From assembly GCF_008386695.1 (NCBI RefSeq), contig NZ_VUOC01000001.1:1462347-1526346 (forward strand): 64,000 nt of DNA, written 5' to 3'. The notes under the pieces were generated by a model. It was given only the letters and a program-made list of their open reading frames with translations. It was not told the origin of the DNA and ran no database searches. Positions within the stretch are counted from its first letter, which is position 1, and the number at the start of each line of letters is the position of its first letter. Shown here one piece after another: positions 17,869 to 25,919 of the stretch. A program made the position numbers and the translations under genes. The stretch comes from Chitinophaga agrisoli. Its GTDB lineage: Bacteria > Bacteroidota > Bacteroidia > Chitinophagales > Chitinophagaceae.

Positions 17869-17896
17869 TTGTGTTGTATGATGGATTGATAGTGGG

Positions 17897-18892
17897 CTAC
17901 TGTCCGTTAGACACTAATATGTAATTACCATCGGTATCCTTTTTCCAGTACAGGTTCACGGTAGGGCAGATCACTTCCAGCACAGCATCTACACTGCCCA
18001 GCTGCTCCGGATCAAAAGTGCCGTTATAACGTAGGTTGGCCATCTGTGTATCTTTAAGCGTGATATGCACATTAAAATAGTCTTGTAGTGTATTGATCAC
18101 ATCACGGATCTCCGTATCCTGGAAAGACAGGCGGTTCTCTTTCCACGCCATAAAATTGGGGTCTTCTATAGGTACCTGCTTCAGCGTTTGGGAGGATTGT
18201 AACACCCCTTTATCGCCGCCCTTCAGCACCAGCCGTTGCTGCTGGTTAGCACGGGTGGAGAACGCCACCTTGCCCGTTACCACCGCTACTTCTACCTGTT
18301 TATCTTCATAGTTCTTTATATCAAAGGAGGTACCCAGTACCTGCGTTTGCGTATGCCCGGCATATACTACAAACGGCTGGGATGATTGCTGTGTTACTTC
18401 AAAAAATGCTTCCCCTTCCAGGTGTACGGCCCGTTCCCGGCCTTTAAAACCCGCGGCATAGGTAAGTTTGCTTTGCTGGTTCAGATAGGCCTTGCTGCCA
18501 TCCGGTAAGGTCACTGTTTTCTTTTCCCGCGCAGCGGTAAACACCGTTACATCCGGTTGGCGCAATAGCGTGAAATAAACAGTGGCCGCGCCGCCCAGCA
18601 GCACAATACCGGCGGCTATACGTAAAGCATGCCGGTAGGTATAGAATATACTGCGTGCAGGGGCCGGGGTGATATGCTGCCGGAAAGTTTCCCAATGGCG
18701 CTCCGTAGCCGGTGCATAGTCTATGTCTGCCTTGCTGGCCAGTGACCAGGTGCTTTTCAGCGCATCATAGTACGCCCGGTTGGACGCGTCTGCTGCCAGC
18801 CAGGATTGCAGTGTCTCCCTCTCTTCCGGGCTCAGGCTGTTGTCAATATCCCTGGCAATGAGCGTTTCTATATGGTCTAACTCGTAAGACAT
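17897..18892 (-). CDS. FecR-family anti-sigma factor
   Basis: A 331-residue single-pass membrane protein. Residues 1-75 are the cytoplasmic sigma-binding part, 89-110 the membrane segment (ALRIAAGIVLLGGAATVYFTLL), about 115-215 the FecR domain (TLPDGSKAYLNQQSKLTY, REVHLEGEAFFEV-like, VLGTSFDIKNY), and about 250-325 a DUF4974 domain (LSFQDTEIRDVINTLQDYFNV). In Bacteroidota it relays a signal from an outer-membrane TonB receptor to the sigma factor encoded just upstream (four-base gap). Here no SusC/SusD pair follows; the next gene faces the other way behind a terminator. Confidence 0.93.
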   Translation of the reverse strand: MSYELDHIETLIARDIDNSLSPEERETLQSWLAADASNRAYYDALKSTWSLASKADIDYAPATERHWETFRQHITPAPARSIFYTYRHALRIAAGIVLLGGAATVYFTLLRQPDVTVFTAAREKKTVTLPDGSKAYLNQQSKLTYAAGFKGRERAVHLEGEAFFEVTQQSSQPFVVYAGHTQTQVLGTSFDIKNYEDKQVEVAVVTGKVAFSTRANQQQRLVLKGGDKGVLQSSQTLKQVPIEDPNFMAWKENRLSFQDTEIRDVINTLQDYFNVHITLKDTQMANLRYNGTFDPEQLGSVDAVLEVICPTVNLYWKKDTDGNYILVSNGQ

Positions 18893-18896
18893 ACCA

Positions 18897-19493
18897 TCAA
18901 AATTGTGAGAGTAAAGGATATAAGGAACTGCATACCATTATCAAGATCAGGGGCAGGTATTCCTGCAGGGAAACCCTTAGTTTTTTTAGTGCTGTGATCA
19001 TCTGGTTCTCGACTGTTTTTACAGATATATTAAGGGTCGTTGCTATTTCGCGGTACGTCATTTCCTCAAAACGGCTCAGGACAAAGATCTCCCTGCATTT
19101 CTCCGGCAGCCGGCTAATGGCCTGCTGGATATCTGCGGTGGTCTGCTTCAGGTGATGACGGCTCTCCGCGGTGCCGGTACTGGCCGGTAGCTGTATCACA
19201 TCCTCCTCCAGCGACAGGTGTTTACCCTGGCGCTTATTTTTATCTAAGTGGTCCAATGCCATATTTATAGCTGCTCTGTGCAGGTACGCTTTAAAATACA
19301 CCTCCTGTAAGGCGCCGCGGCGGTTCCATATCCGGATGAATACTTCCTGCGCAAGGTCCTCTGCGGTGGCGGTATCAAGTACCAGCCGGTAAATGGTCTT
19401 ACAAACAAGGGGAAAGAAGGACTTGAACAGCGTTTCCATAAACGCTTGCTCATCGTCCTGCAAAAGTTGGTGTAACCTGGCATTATCGGGCAT
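18897..19493 (-). CDS. ECF RNA polymerase sigma factor (Bacteroidota FecI-like)
   Basis: A 198-residue sigma-70 family protein with region 2 (AFMETLFKSFFPLVCKTIYRLV, then DLAQEVFIRIWNRR) and region 4 (LPEKCREIFVLSRFEEMTYREIATTLNISVKTVENQMITAL). The hydrophobic C-terminal tail (LPLILIMVCSSLYPLL) is common in the Bacteroidota subfamily. I prefer the ATG at 19493; an in-frame ATG at 19577 adds 28 residues unlike the family. A TATTTTTG box lies only five bases before the chosen ATG, so the message may be nearly leaderless. Kept in check by the FecR protein encoded next. Confidence 0.9.
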   Translation of the reverse strand: MPDNARLHQLLQDDEQAFMETLFKSFFPLVCKTIYRLVLDTATAEDLAQEVFIRIWNRRGALQEVYFKAYLHRAAINMALDHLDKNKRQGKHLSLEEDVIQLPASTGTAESRHHLKQTTADIQQAISRLPEKCREIFVLSRFEEMTYREIATTLNISVKTVENQMITALKKLRVSLQEYLPLILIMVCSSLYPLLSQF

Positions 19494-19663
19494 GACACAA
19501 AAATAGCTTTTGTTCCCGTTATGGGTGCTATTATTGACGTCAGCCATGGAAATCACCGGTATACTTTGTGTTTGCATGGTGTGACTGGTTTGGGCCGATG
19601 GCTGTTACTAATAAGACGGGAAAACGGGGAGACACCCCCAGACTGGATAAAAATAAGTTGCCG

Positions 19664-19708
19664 TAAAAAAAGAAGCCGGCCATACAGACGTATGGAACCG
19701 GCTTTTTG
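19664..19708 (-). terminator. Terminator of the small secreted protein gene
   Basis: Stem AAGCCGGCCATAC / GTATGGAACCGGCTT with one small mismatch, A-run before and T-run after. It follows the minus-strand gene ending at 19743 and may also close off the plus strand. Confidence 0.85.
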
Positions 19709-19742
19709 ATTAACCCCTATGAAAACCAACTATTGCTCTTAG

Positions 19743-20060
19743 TTATTGCTGAAGACTGATCTCGCCAAGGTCAGTGGCCTTACCATCTTCTACCTTTACA
19801 TCACTCAGCGTAGCATCCTTAAATGGATCCTTCGCATCAATGATCACGGTGTAGGTACCAGCCCTGGCGCCGTTAAAGGTGAATGCGCCGTCAGAAACAG
19901 CGGTCTTCAGCGTATCTGATCCCTGTATAGCCCAGGCTTCTGTAGCGCCATCCGCAGGCCTTACTTTGCCTGTGATGGAGCCTTCCACACTATCTGTGAA
20001 GGCAAACGCGCCGAAAGCTATAGCAGCGAGTGCTAACATGCTTACTTTGATCTTATTCAT
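19743..20060 (-). CDS. Small secreted protein with carboxypeptidase-regulatory-like fold
   Basis: A 105-residue protein with a signal peptide (MNKIKVSMLALAAIAFGAFAF) and one beta-sandwich unit: GSITGKVRPADG, SDGAFTFNGARAGTYTVIIDA and VKVEDGKATDLGEISL are the strands typical of carboxypeptidase-regulatory/prealbumin-like domains. These fold on their own and often act in binding or adhesion. Function unknown. The ATG at 20084 would add eight residues; the one at 20060 gives a cleaner signal peptide. Single gene with its own terminator. Confidence 0.75.
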   Translation of the reverse strand: MNKIKVSMLALAAIAFGAFAFTDSVEGSITGKVRPADGATEAWAIQGSDTLKTAVSDGAFTFNGARAGTYTVIIDAKDPFKDATLSDVKVEDGKATDLGEISLQQ

Positions 20061-20295
20061 AGCACATACTTTTAAACGGTTCATAATACGGTATGGTAAG
20101 GGATCTTGTAAGCGGTGTATAGCGGTAAATTATTAAAGAACTATCAAGAAAAATGCAATTACCATGCCATCGCGTACCCGTTTAAATCAGTAGGTGGTAT
20201 TTAACATTTTTTTAGCTATCGCATGCCCTTGTGGCTTGTTTTAGCATTTGGAGAAAAACGCGGGGTTGTTGCCATTTGTTGTGTTATAGACTTGT

Positions 20296-20391
20296 TAAAA
20301 AAGACCGTGGCCCGCAAACCCTGATCCATGGCCCGTATGCAACTTTAGCATCATGCGGGTAATGGACCATGGCAGCGGGCCACGGTCGTAA
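20296..20391 (-). terminator. Long hairpin after the Bax inhibitor-1 gene
   Basis: A perfect 13-base outer stem, GACCGTGGCCCGC (20303-20315) with GCGGGCCACGGTC (20375-20387), encloses an imperfect inner stem around GGCCCGTATGC and ATGCGGGTAATGG. On the minus strand the stem is followed by six T, so it works as a terminator of the gene ending at 20401. Its 85-base length and inner structure are unusual for one. The remaining bases of this gap, 20085-20295, show no gene. Confidence 0.75.
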
Positions 20392-20400
20392 AATGCAGTC

Positions 20401-21141
20401 TTATCGGCGGTTCAGCTTGGATAATAAACGTAATATCTCCAGGTACAGCCATACCAGGGTTACCAGCAGGCCAAAAGCAGCAAACCACTCAAAGGATTTA
20501 GGCGCGCCGCCGGCGATACCCCGCTCGATCAGGTCAAAATCCAGGATCAGGTTCAGGGCAGCCACTGCCACAATTACCAGTGACAGTACAATGCCGATAG
20601 TGCTGCTGTCATGCAGGTAAGGCATTTCTATATTAAAGAAGCGCAGACCCATCGCGATCAGGTAGAATACTGCTATACCCGCGGTCGCCGTGACAATAAT
20701 GGCTTTGAACCTTTGTGTAGCGCGGATCACACCAAAACGGTACAGCGCCAGCATAGCGATAAAAGTGCCAAAAGTAAGGCCTACCGCCTGCAGCACAATT
20801 CCCTCAAACTTACTGGCGTAAAGAGCGGAAATAGCGCCCAGGAATGCGCCTTCGCATAATGCGTAGGCGGGAGCCAGGTAGGGCGCCCAGTCCCTTTTGA
20901 ATACGATCACCAGTGCCAGTATAAAACCACCTATGGCACCTATAGCCAGGTAGGGAACAATGTTTCCATTTTTATAAAAAACGCCCCAGGTATACGCTGC
21001 GGCCGCCATTACCATTGCCAGCAGGAAAGCCATCTTATTCACGGTGCCACGCAGGGTCATGGCGCTGCCATCCTGCACCATAGCGGCTTGCTGGAAGGTA
21101 CTTTCTTTTAATACAGGGTTGTTTGACTGAAATAATGCCAT
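20401..21141 (-). CDS. Bax inhibitor-1 / YccA family membrane protein
   Basis: A 246-residue integral membrane protein with seven hydrophobic segments and the family C-terminal pattern (LILDFDLIERGIAGGAPKSFEWFAAFGLLVTLVWLYLEILRLL), including the paired acidic residues in the last helices. The N-terminal 35 residues (MALFQSNNPVLKESTF) are typical of the longer bacterial branch. Relatives are pH-sensitive calcium-leak channels or modulators of membrane proteases; the role here is unknown. I use the ATG at 21141, since the extra 14 residues from 21183 are not family-like. Confidence 0.9.
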   Translation of the reverse strand: MALFQSNNPVLKESTFQQAAMVQDGSAMTLRGTVNKMAFLLAMVMAAAAYTWGVFYKNGNIVPYLAIGAIGGFILALVIVFKRDWAPYLAPAYALCEGAFLGAISALYASKFEGIVLQAVGLTFGTFIAMLALYRFGVIRATQRFKAIIVTATAGIAVFYLIAMGLRFFNIEMPYLHDSSTIGIVLSLVIVAVAALNLILDFDLIERGIAGGAPKSFEWFAAFGLLVTLVWLYLEILRLLSKLNRR

Positions 21142-21402
21142 ATTTGATAAAATTTTACGGAATAAATGTACAAATAATTTCACCGTTTGGCGGACAAGTA
21201 CCGGGCGGCGCCCGCTGTACGCCTATAAGCCTGCACCCGCCGCTTACCAGGCAATCTGGTCAATAACTTAAAGTTATCACCCATAACAAGAAGCAATCCC
21301 TGACAGCCTTTCAGATAATTAAAGTCTATCAGCTTTGTGTACTTTTGCGGAAGGGGTGACAGTTATTCCGCATATGAGTAGCTAACTACCACCGCGAAAT
21401 CA

Positions 21403-21410
21403 TAAATTTG
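21403..21410 (+). promoter_or_regulatory. Possible -7 box before korA
   Basis: TAAATTTG, 20 bases before the ATG. A second match, TACTTTTG, lies at 21340-21347. Neither has a clear TTTG -33 partner. Confidence 0.4.
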
Positions 21411-21430
21411 CACACTTAAATATAAGATGG

Positions 21431-23284
21431 ATGTCTAATACTTCGATTCAACAGATAGAAGACGTAGTGATAAAGTTTGCCGGCGATAGTGGCGACGGTA
21501 TGCAGTTAACCGGCAGCCAGTTCTCCAATAATACCGCGCTGATAGGCAATGACCTGAGCACTTTCCCGGACTTCCCTGCAGAGATCCGTGCCCCCCAGGG
21601 TACCCTGCCCGGCGTGAGCGGTTTCCAGTTACACTTTTCCTCTAACCGTATATTCACCCCCGGCGATGCCTGCGACGTGCTCGTAGCCATGAACGCCGCG
21701 GCTTTAAAGGCGAACCTGAAAGGCCTCAAAAAAGGCGGTATCATCATCGCCAATACAGATGGTTTTGACGGCAAGAACCTGCGCCTGGCTAACTATCCGG
21801 AAGGCATCAACCCCCTGGAAGATGGCTCCCTGGTAGATTACCAGCTGCATACCATGGATGTGACCAAAATGACGCGCGAAGCGCTCAAGGACATTAACAT
21901 GGGCATGAAAGAGAAAGACCGCGCCAAGAACATGTTTGTGCTGGGCTTCCTTTACTGGCTGTACAACCGTAACATGGAAAGCACAGAGAACTTCCTCCGC
22001 GATAAGTTTGGCAAAAAGCCAGAGATCCTGGACAGTAACCTGAAAGTGCTGCATGCCGGCTACAATTTTGGCGATACGGTAGAAGCTTCTTTCAGCACCC
22101 GTTTCCATGTAGAAAAAGCCCGTATGGAACCGGGCACCTACCGCAGCATTACCGGTAACACTGCGCTGGCATATGGCCTGATAGCGGCCTCCCAGAAGGC
22201 CAACCTGCCTATATTCCTGGGCACCTATCCCATTACGCCCGCTTCCGATATCCTGCACGAGCTGAGCCGTTATAAGAACTTTGGTATCCGCACCTTCCAG
22301 GCGGAAGACGAAATAGCCGGTATTACCTCTGCCATTGGCGCCTCTTACGGCGGCCACATGGGGATTACCACCACCTCCGGTCCGGGTATGGCCCTGAAAT
22401 CTGAAGCCATGGGCCTGGCCGTGATGCTGGAAATACCCTTAATGATCATAGACATACAGCGTGGCGGCCCCTCTACCGGCCTGCCCACCAAAACAGAGCA
22501 AAGCGATCTGCTGCAGGCTTATTATGGCCGTAATGGGGAATGCCCCATGCCGGTAATATCCGCCTCTACTCCCTCTGACTGTTTTGACGCTGTGTACGAA
22601 GCTTTCCGCATCTCCGTGCGGCATATGACGCCGGTGATCTTCCTGAGCGATGGCTATATCGCCAATGGCTCTGAGCCCTGGCGTTTCCCCCAGAGCGCAG
22701 ACCTTACGCCTATAGAAGTGAAGTTCAAACAAGGCCTGGCAGAAGGAGAGGAGCAGTTCCTGCCCTACCACCGCGATGAGAACCTGGTACGCCCATGGGC
22801 AGTGCCCGGTACCCCCGGCCTGGAGCACCGCATTGGCGGTCTGGAAAAACAGAACATCACCGGTAACGTAAGCTACGACCCGGAAAACCACCAGCTGATG
22901 GTGAAGATCCGCCAGGAAAAAGTAGACCGTATCGCAGACCATATTCCCCCGCAGAAAATAGAAGTAGGCCCGGAAAAAGGCAAAGTGCTGGTACTGGGCT
23001 GGGGCTCCACCTATGGCGCCATTAAAAGCGCGGTACTGGACCTGCTGGCGGAAGGACATGCCGTATCCCACGCGCATATCCGCCACCTGCGCCCCTTCCC
23101 CAAGAACCTGGGCGATATCCTGCACAGCTTTGACAAAGTATTGATCCCTGAGATCAATAACGGTCAGCTGATCAAGATCATCCGCGACCAGTTCCTGATA
23201 GACGCAGAAGGCTACCACAAGATCATGGGCGTGCCCATTACCCGTGGCGAGCTGGTGATCAAGATCAAAGAAATGCTGGGTTAA
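21431..23284 (+). CDS. korA: 2-oxoacid:acceptor oxidoreductase, alpha subunit (gamma-alpha fusion)
   Basis: A 617-residue subunit of a 2-oxoglutarate (or related) ferredoxin oxidoreductase, which makes acyl-CoA, CO2 and reduced ferredoxin. Residues 1-190 are the gamma domain (VVIKFAGDSGDGMQLTGSQF, DFPAEIRAPQGT) and about 230-617 the alpha domain (LGTYPITPASDILHELSRY, FQAEDEIAGITSAIGASYGG, TTSGPGMALKSEA). The thiamine-binding and iron-sulfur beta subunit, KorB, is normally encoded right after it, but here the next gene, after a promoter-like region, is an OmpA lipoprotein. KorB must be elsewhere if this enzyme works. Substrate is assigned by family resemblance only. Confidence 0.92.
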   Translation: MSNTSIQQIEDVVIKFAGDSGDGMQLTGSQFSNNTALIGNDLSTFPDFPAEIRAPQGTLPGVSGFQLHFSSNRIFTPGDACDVLVAMNAAALKANLKGLKKGGIIIANTDGFDGKNLRLANYPEGINPLEDGSLVDYQLHTMDVTKMTREALKDINMGMKEKDRAKNMFVLGFLYWLYNRNMESTENFLRDKFGKKPEILDSNLKVLHAGYNFGDTVEASFSTRFHVEKARMEPGTYRSITGNTALAYGLIAASQKANLPIFLGTYPITPASDILHELSRYKNFGIRTFQAEDEIAGITSAIGASYGGHMGITTTSGPGMALKSEAMGLAVMLEIPLMIIDIQRGGPSTGLPTKTEQSDLLQAYYGRNGECPMPVISASTPSDCFDAVYEAFRISVRHMTPVIFLSDGYIANGSEPWRFPQSADLTPIEVKFKQGLAEGEEQFLPYHRDENLVRPWAVPGTPGLEHRIGGLEKQNITGNVSYDPENHQLMVKIRQEKVDRIADHIPPQKIEVGPEKGKVLVLGWGSTYGAIKSAVLDLLAEGHAVSHAHIRHLRPFPKNLGDILHSFDKVLIPEINNGQLIKIIRDQFLIDAEGYHKIMGVPITRGELVIKIKEMLG

Positions 23285-23350
23285 ACAAAGTGATTGCTCA
23301 GTTTGTTCTTTTGCATAGTTTTGCAACCCGTTTGTATATTATGTAAATGA

Positions 23351-23887
23351 ATGATTATGAGAATGCTTTTACCCCACCTCAGAATAGGATGGTTGGCTGT
23401 TAGCTTGGTGATCTTTGCCTCTTGCGCGTCTACCAAAAAAGTGAGCCAGCAGCAACGGTATATGAATGAACAATACCGTGAGCTGAAGGATGTACTGAAT
23501 GAGGCCGATGTGACCATCATTAAGGACAGTATCAAGGTGATCTTTTCCAACGGCGTATTGTTTGAGTCCGGTTCCGATCAGCTGCGGGACGATATAAAAC
23601 CCGCTTTTCAGCGTTTTGCCCAATTGCTGAACAAGTATGACAAAACAAAGATCATTATAGCCGGGCATACGGATAATACCGGCTCCGTGGAGTTTAACCG
23701 GGAACTGTCTGAAAAGCGCGCCAAAAGCGCCAAAGAGCTGCTTAGCAGCTACCAGGTGAAGGAAGACCGGATGTTTACCTGGGGTATGGCAGACCGGGAC
23801 CCGCTGGCCGATAATAGTACAAAAGAAGGCCGCGCCAGGAACCGCCGGGTAGAGTTTGTGATCCTGTACAACGTAAAAGAAGGATAA
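23351..23887 (+). CDS. OmpA-family lipoprotein
   Basis: A 178-residue lipoprotein with lipobox VIFASC (C25) and a C-terminal OmpA domain that binds peptidoglycan: FSNGVLFESGSDQLRDDIKP, AGHTDNTGSVEFNRELSEKRA and EGRARNRRVEFVI. It probably anchors the outer membrane to the cell wall. ATGs at 23351 and 23357 are both possible. A TAGTTTTG box at 23316 with ATTG 19 bases before it suggests its own promoter, separate from korA. Confidence 0.92.
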   Translation: MIMRMLLPHLRIGWLAVSLVIFASCASTKKVSQQQRYMNEQYRELKDVLNEADVTIIKDSIKVIFSNGVLFESGSDQLRDDIKPAFQRFAQLLNKYDKTKIIIAGHTDNTGSVEFNRELSEKRAKSAKELLSSYQVKEDRMFTWGMADRDPLADNSTKEGRARNRRVEFVILYNVKEG

Positions 23888-23911
23888 TTATTATTTTAAA
23901 TATTTCGTGTG

Positions 23912-23939
23912 ATCCTGCCCATTAGGGCAGGATTTTTTG
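23912..23939 (+). terminator. Terminator of the OmpA lipoprotein gene
   Basis: Perfect nine-base stem ATCCTGCCC / GGGCAGGAT, loop ATTA, then six T. Confidence 0.92.
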
Positions 23940-23971
23940 TATTTTCCCTATTGTTGTTAATAGCTGTTTCT

Positions 23972-24565
23972 ATGAATCGTTTAATCCGGCTGGGGCTTTT
24001 TACGGGCATGTTGCTGATAGCCGCTAAACAGCTTACCGCACAGACGCATACATTTGAGATACGTTTAGGCTCCCATGCCATTGGCACGGTGGAGGCCCGG
24101 CTGAATATTAATGGCGCCGCCCGGCGTACAGAGATCAAAAGCCGTATTGAAACCATGCTCAAATCCAAGATCACAGATATCTCCTGCGAATACAGCAATA
24201 ATATACTGGTACAGGCCCGCTCCTACAGCAGCTCCGGTAAGAATGCGGATGATGGTAAAGCCACCGTTACCCGGCGCGATGGCGTGCATTACCTGGTAAG
24301 CCTGGAAGGACAGCAAAGTACCCTCAATGACGGGGATATACAACACTCCGTATCTGATCTCTACTTTTCAGAGCCCAAACAGGTTACCCGTATTTATTCA
24401 GAAACCCTGGGCAAATTCCTGGCCTTAAAAGCCCTGGGGAATGGCGCTTATGAGTTAAGCCTACCGGAAGGTAAAAAGAACGTATACCGCTATCAGAAAG
24501 GCGCCCTGGTGGAAGTAGAGGTGAACCATACGCTGGGTAAGGCATTTATCGTAAGAACAAGCTAA
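23972..24565 (+). CDS. Exported protein resembling DUF6134
   Basis: A 197-residue protein with a signal peptide (MNRLIRLGLFTGMLLIAAKQLTAQ). The mature part is mostly beta-strands: THTFEIRLGSHAIGTVEARL, YLVSLEGQQSTLND, SDLYFSEPK, and a C-terminal YRYQKGALVEVEVNHTLGKAFIV. The pattern (an internal Ser/Thr-rich middle and ESEP-like turn before a final beta-hairpin) resembles the DUF6134 proteins of Bacteroidota; that name is from memory and uncertain. No function known. The start at 23909 would lie inside the preceding terminator, so 23972 is used. Confidence 0.75.
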   Translation: MNRLIRLGLFTGMLLIAAKQLTAQTHTFEIRLGSHAIGTVEARLNINGAARRTEIKSRIETMLKSKITDISCEYSNNILVQARSYSSSGKNADDGKATVTRRDGVHYLVSLEGQQSTLNDGDIQHSVSDLYFSEPKQVTRIYSETLGKFLALKALGNGAYELSLPEGKKNVYRYQKGALVEVEVNHTLGKAFIVRTS

Positions 24566-24581
24566 CCATTCTTTAAATAAA

Positions 24582-24634
24582 AAATGTGCAAATGAGCAAG
24601 CGTTAGCGCCTTTTCATTTGCACATTTATATTTT
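24582..24634. terminator. Bidirectional terminator
   Basis: Inverted repeat AAATGTGCAAATGA / TTCATTTGCACATTT around a smaller GCG-TTA-CGC hairpin, with A-rich left and T-rich right flanks. It lies between two converging genes. Confidence 0.8.
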
Positions 24635-24644
24635 ACAGCGCGGA

Positions 24645-25838
24645 TCAATTAAGCACTTTCTCCACTATCTGCCCGCTCTGCTTATCTTTCAAGATCAATT
24701 TCTTCGCGCCAAAATGCGTCATCTCCTCTTTTACCAGGTAATATTGCGCATCATATTCCGTAAGCGTTTTGGCTTTTTCTACGCCGGTCCTGCCGCGCCA
24801 GACATCCAGTTTCACCGGCTCCCATAATTTGCTTTGGGCGCTGCGGTAAGCGGCGTCCAGTACGGCATTTACCACGTAACCATCGTAAAACGTTTCGCGG
24901 GCTACCTGGCCACTTTCCATGGCGTTGAACATATCCGTGAACATGTGGTTATAACCAAGCTCATTCAGCTCATCGCCCACCGGGAACAGCCATCCGGAAT
25001 TGCTTTCCGCTTTCTCGGCTACATAGTCCGCGCCTTTGCCGGTGGTAAACATATCAAAGCCGGTGCGGAGGAAGCTATTGAGCCATATAGTGCCTTCTGT
25101 GCCCATTACTTCATCGCGCAGGTCCAGCCCGCCGCGGAAGGTCCAGCTTACTTCAAACTGGCCAATGGCGCCGTTCTCATATTTTACCAGGCCAATGGCA
25201 TGGTCTTCCGCATCAATGGGTTTTACCTGCGTATCTGCCCAGCACATCACCTCTACGGGTTTGATATCCTTGCCAATAAAGCTGCGTGCTATCTCTACGC
25301 AATGGCAGCCCAGGTCCAGTATGCAACCGCCGCCGGCCTGCTCCTTATCCCAGAACCATTCGCTGTGGGGGCCAGGGTGCGTTTCGCGGCTTTTGGCCCA
25401 GAGTATACGGCCTAATGCGCCATTCTTAACGCTTTCCAGCGCTTTCAGGAACTTGGGCGTGTACACCAGGTCTTCCAGGTAGCCGTTAAAAATGCCGGCC
25501 TTTTCTACGGCTTCCAGCATACGTTTGGCTTCTTCCGCATTACGGCCCAGCGGTTTGGTGCAGATCACCGCTTTTTTATGCTTGCAGCACAGGTTCACCG
25601 CTGCTTCGTGCAGGTTATTGGGCAGGGAGATACATACTACCTCTACATCCGGATGCGCAATGGAAGCTTCCATATCAATGGTCCAGTGGCCTACCTGGTA
25701 GTCTTCCGCAAATTTCTTTGCACTTTCTTCCCGGCGGGAGTAAATGCTTACGATCTTATCCCTGCTTCTTTGCCCCTGTAAGGAGTCGGCATAAAAGCGC
25801 CCGATGAATCCCGAGCCTAACATAGAAATTTTAGCCAT
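24645..25838 (-). CDS. Gfo/Idh/MocA family oxidoreductase
   Basis: A 397-residue NAD(P)-dependent dehydrogenase acting on a sugar, inositol or similar polyol. The Rossmann fold begins AKISMLGSGFIGRFYADSL, and the family signature ICTKPLGRNAEEAKRM carries the catalytic lysine near residue 95. The C-terminal domain includes the GGCILDLGCHCVEIARSF segment with the expected substrate-site histidine/aspartate region. First to act or last in a three-gene minus-strand group with an MFS permease and a PhyH dioxygenase, separated by 74-81 bases, perhaps a catabolic set. Substrate unknown. Confidence 0.9.
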   Translation of the reverse strand: MAKISMLGSGFIGRFYADSLQGQRSRDKIVSIYSRREESAKKFAEDYQVGHWTIDMEASIAHPDVEVVCISLPNNLHEAAVNLCCKHKKAVICTKPLGRNAEEAKRMLEAVEKAGIFNGYLEDLVYTPKFLKALESVKNGALGRILWAKSRETHPGPHSEWFWDKEQAGGGCILDLGCHCVEIARSFIGKDIKPVEVMCWADTQVKPIDAEDHAIGLVKYENGAIGQFEVSWTFRGGLDLRDEVMGTEGTIWLNSFLRTGFDMFTTGKGADYVAEKAESNSGWLFPVGDELNELGYNHMFTDMFNAMESGQVARETFYDGYVVNAVLDAAYRSAQSKLWEPVKLDVWRGRTGVEKAKTLTEYDAQYYLVKEEMTHFGAKKLILKDKQSGQIVEKVLN

Positions 25839-25919
25839 GACGTGAATGATTTTATTGATTAGGTGGTGAATGTTTTAACGGTCTGTTTCCAACTGCGAAT
25901 GTAAATTACACAAGCCTGA

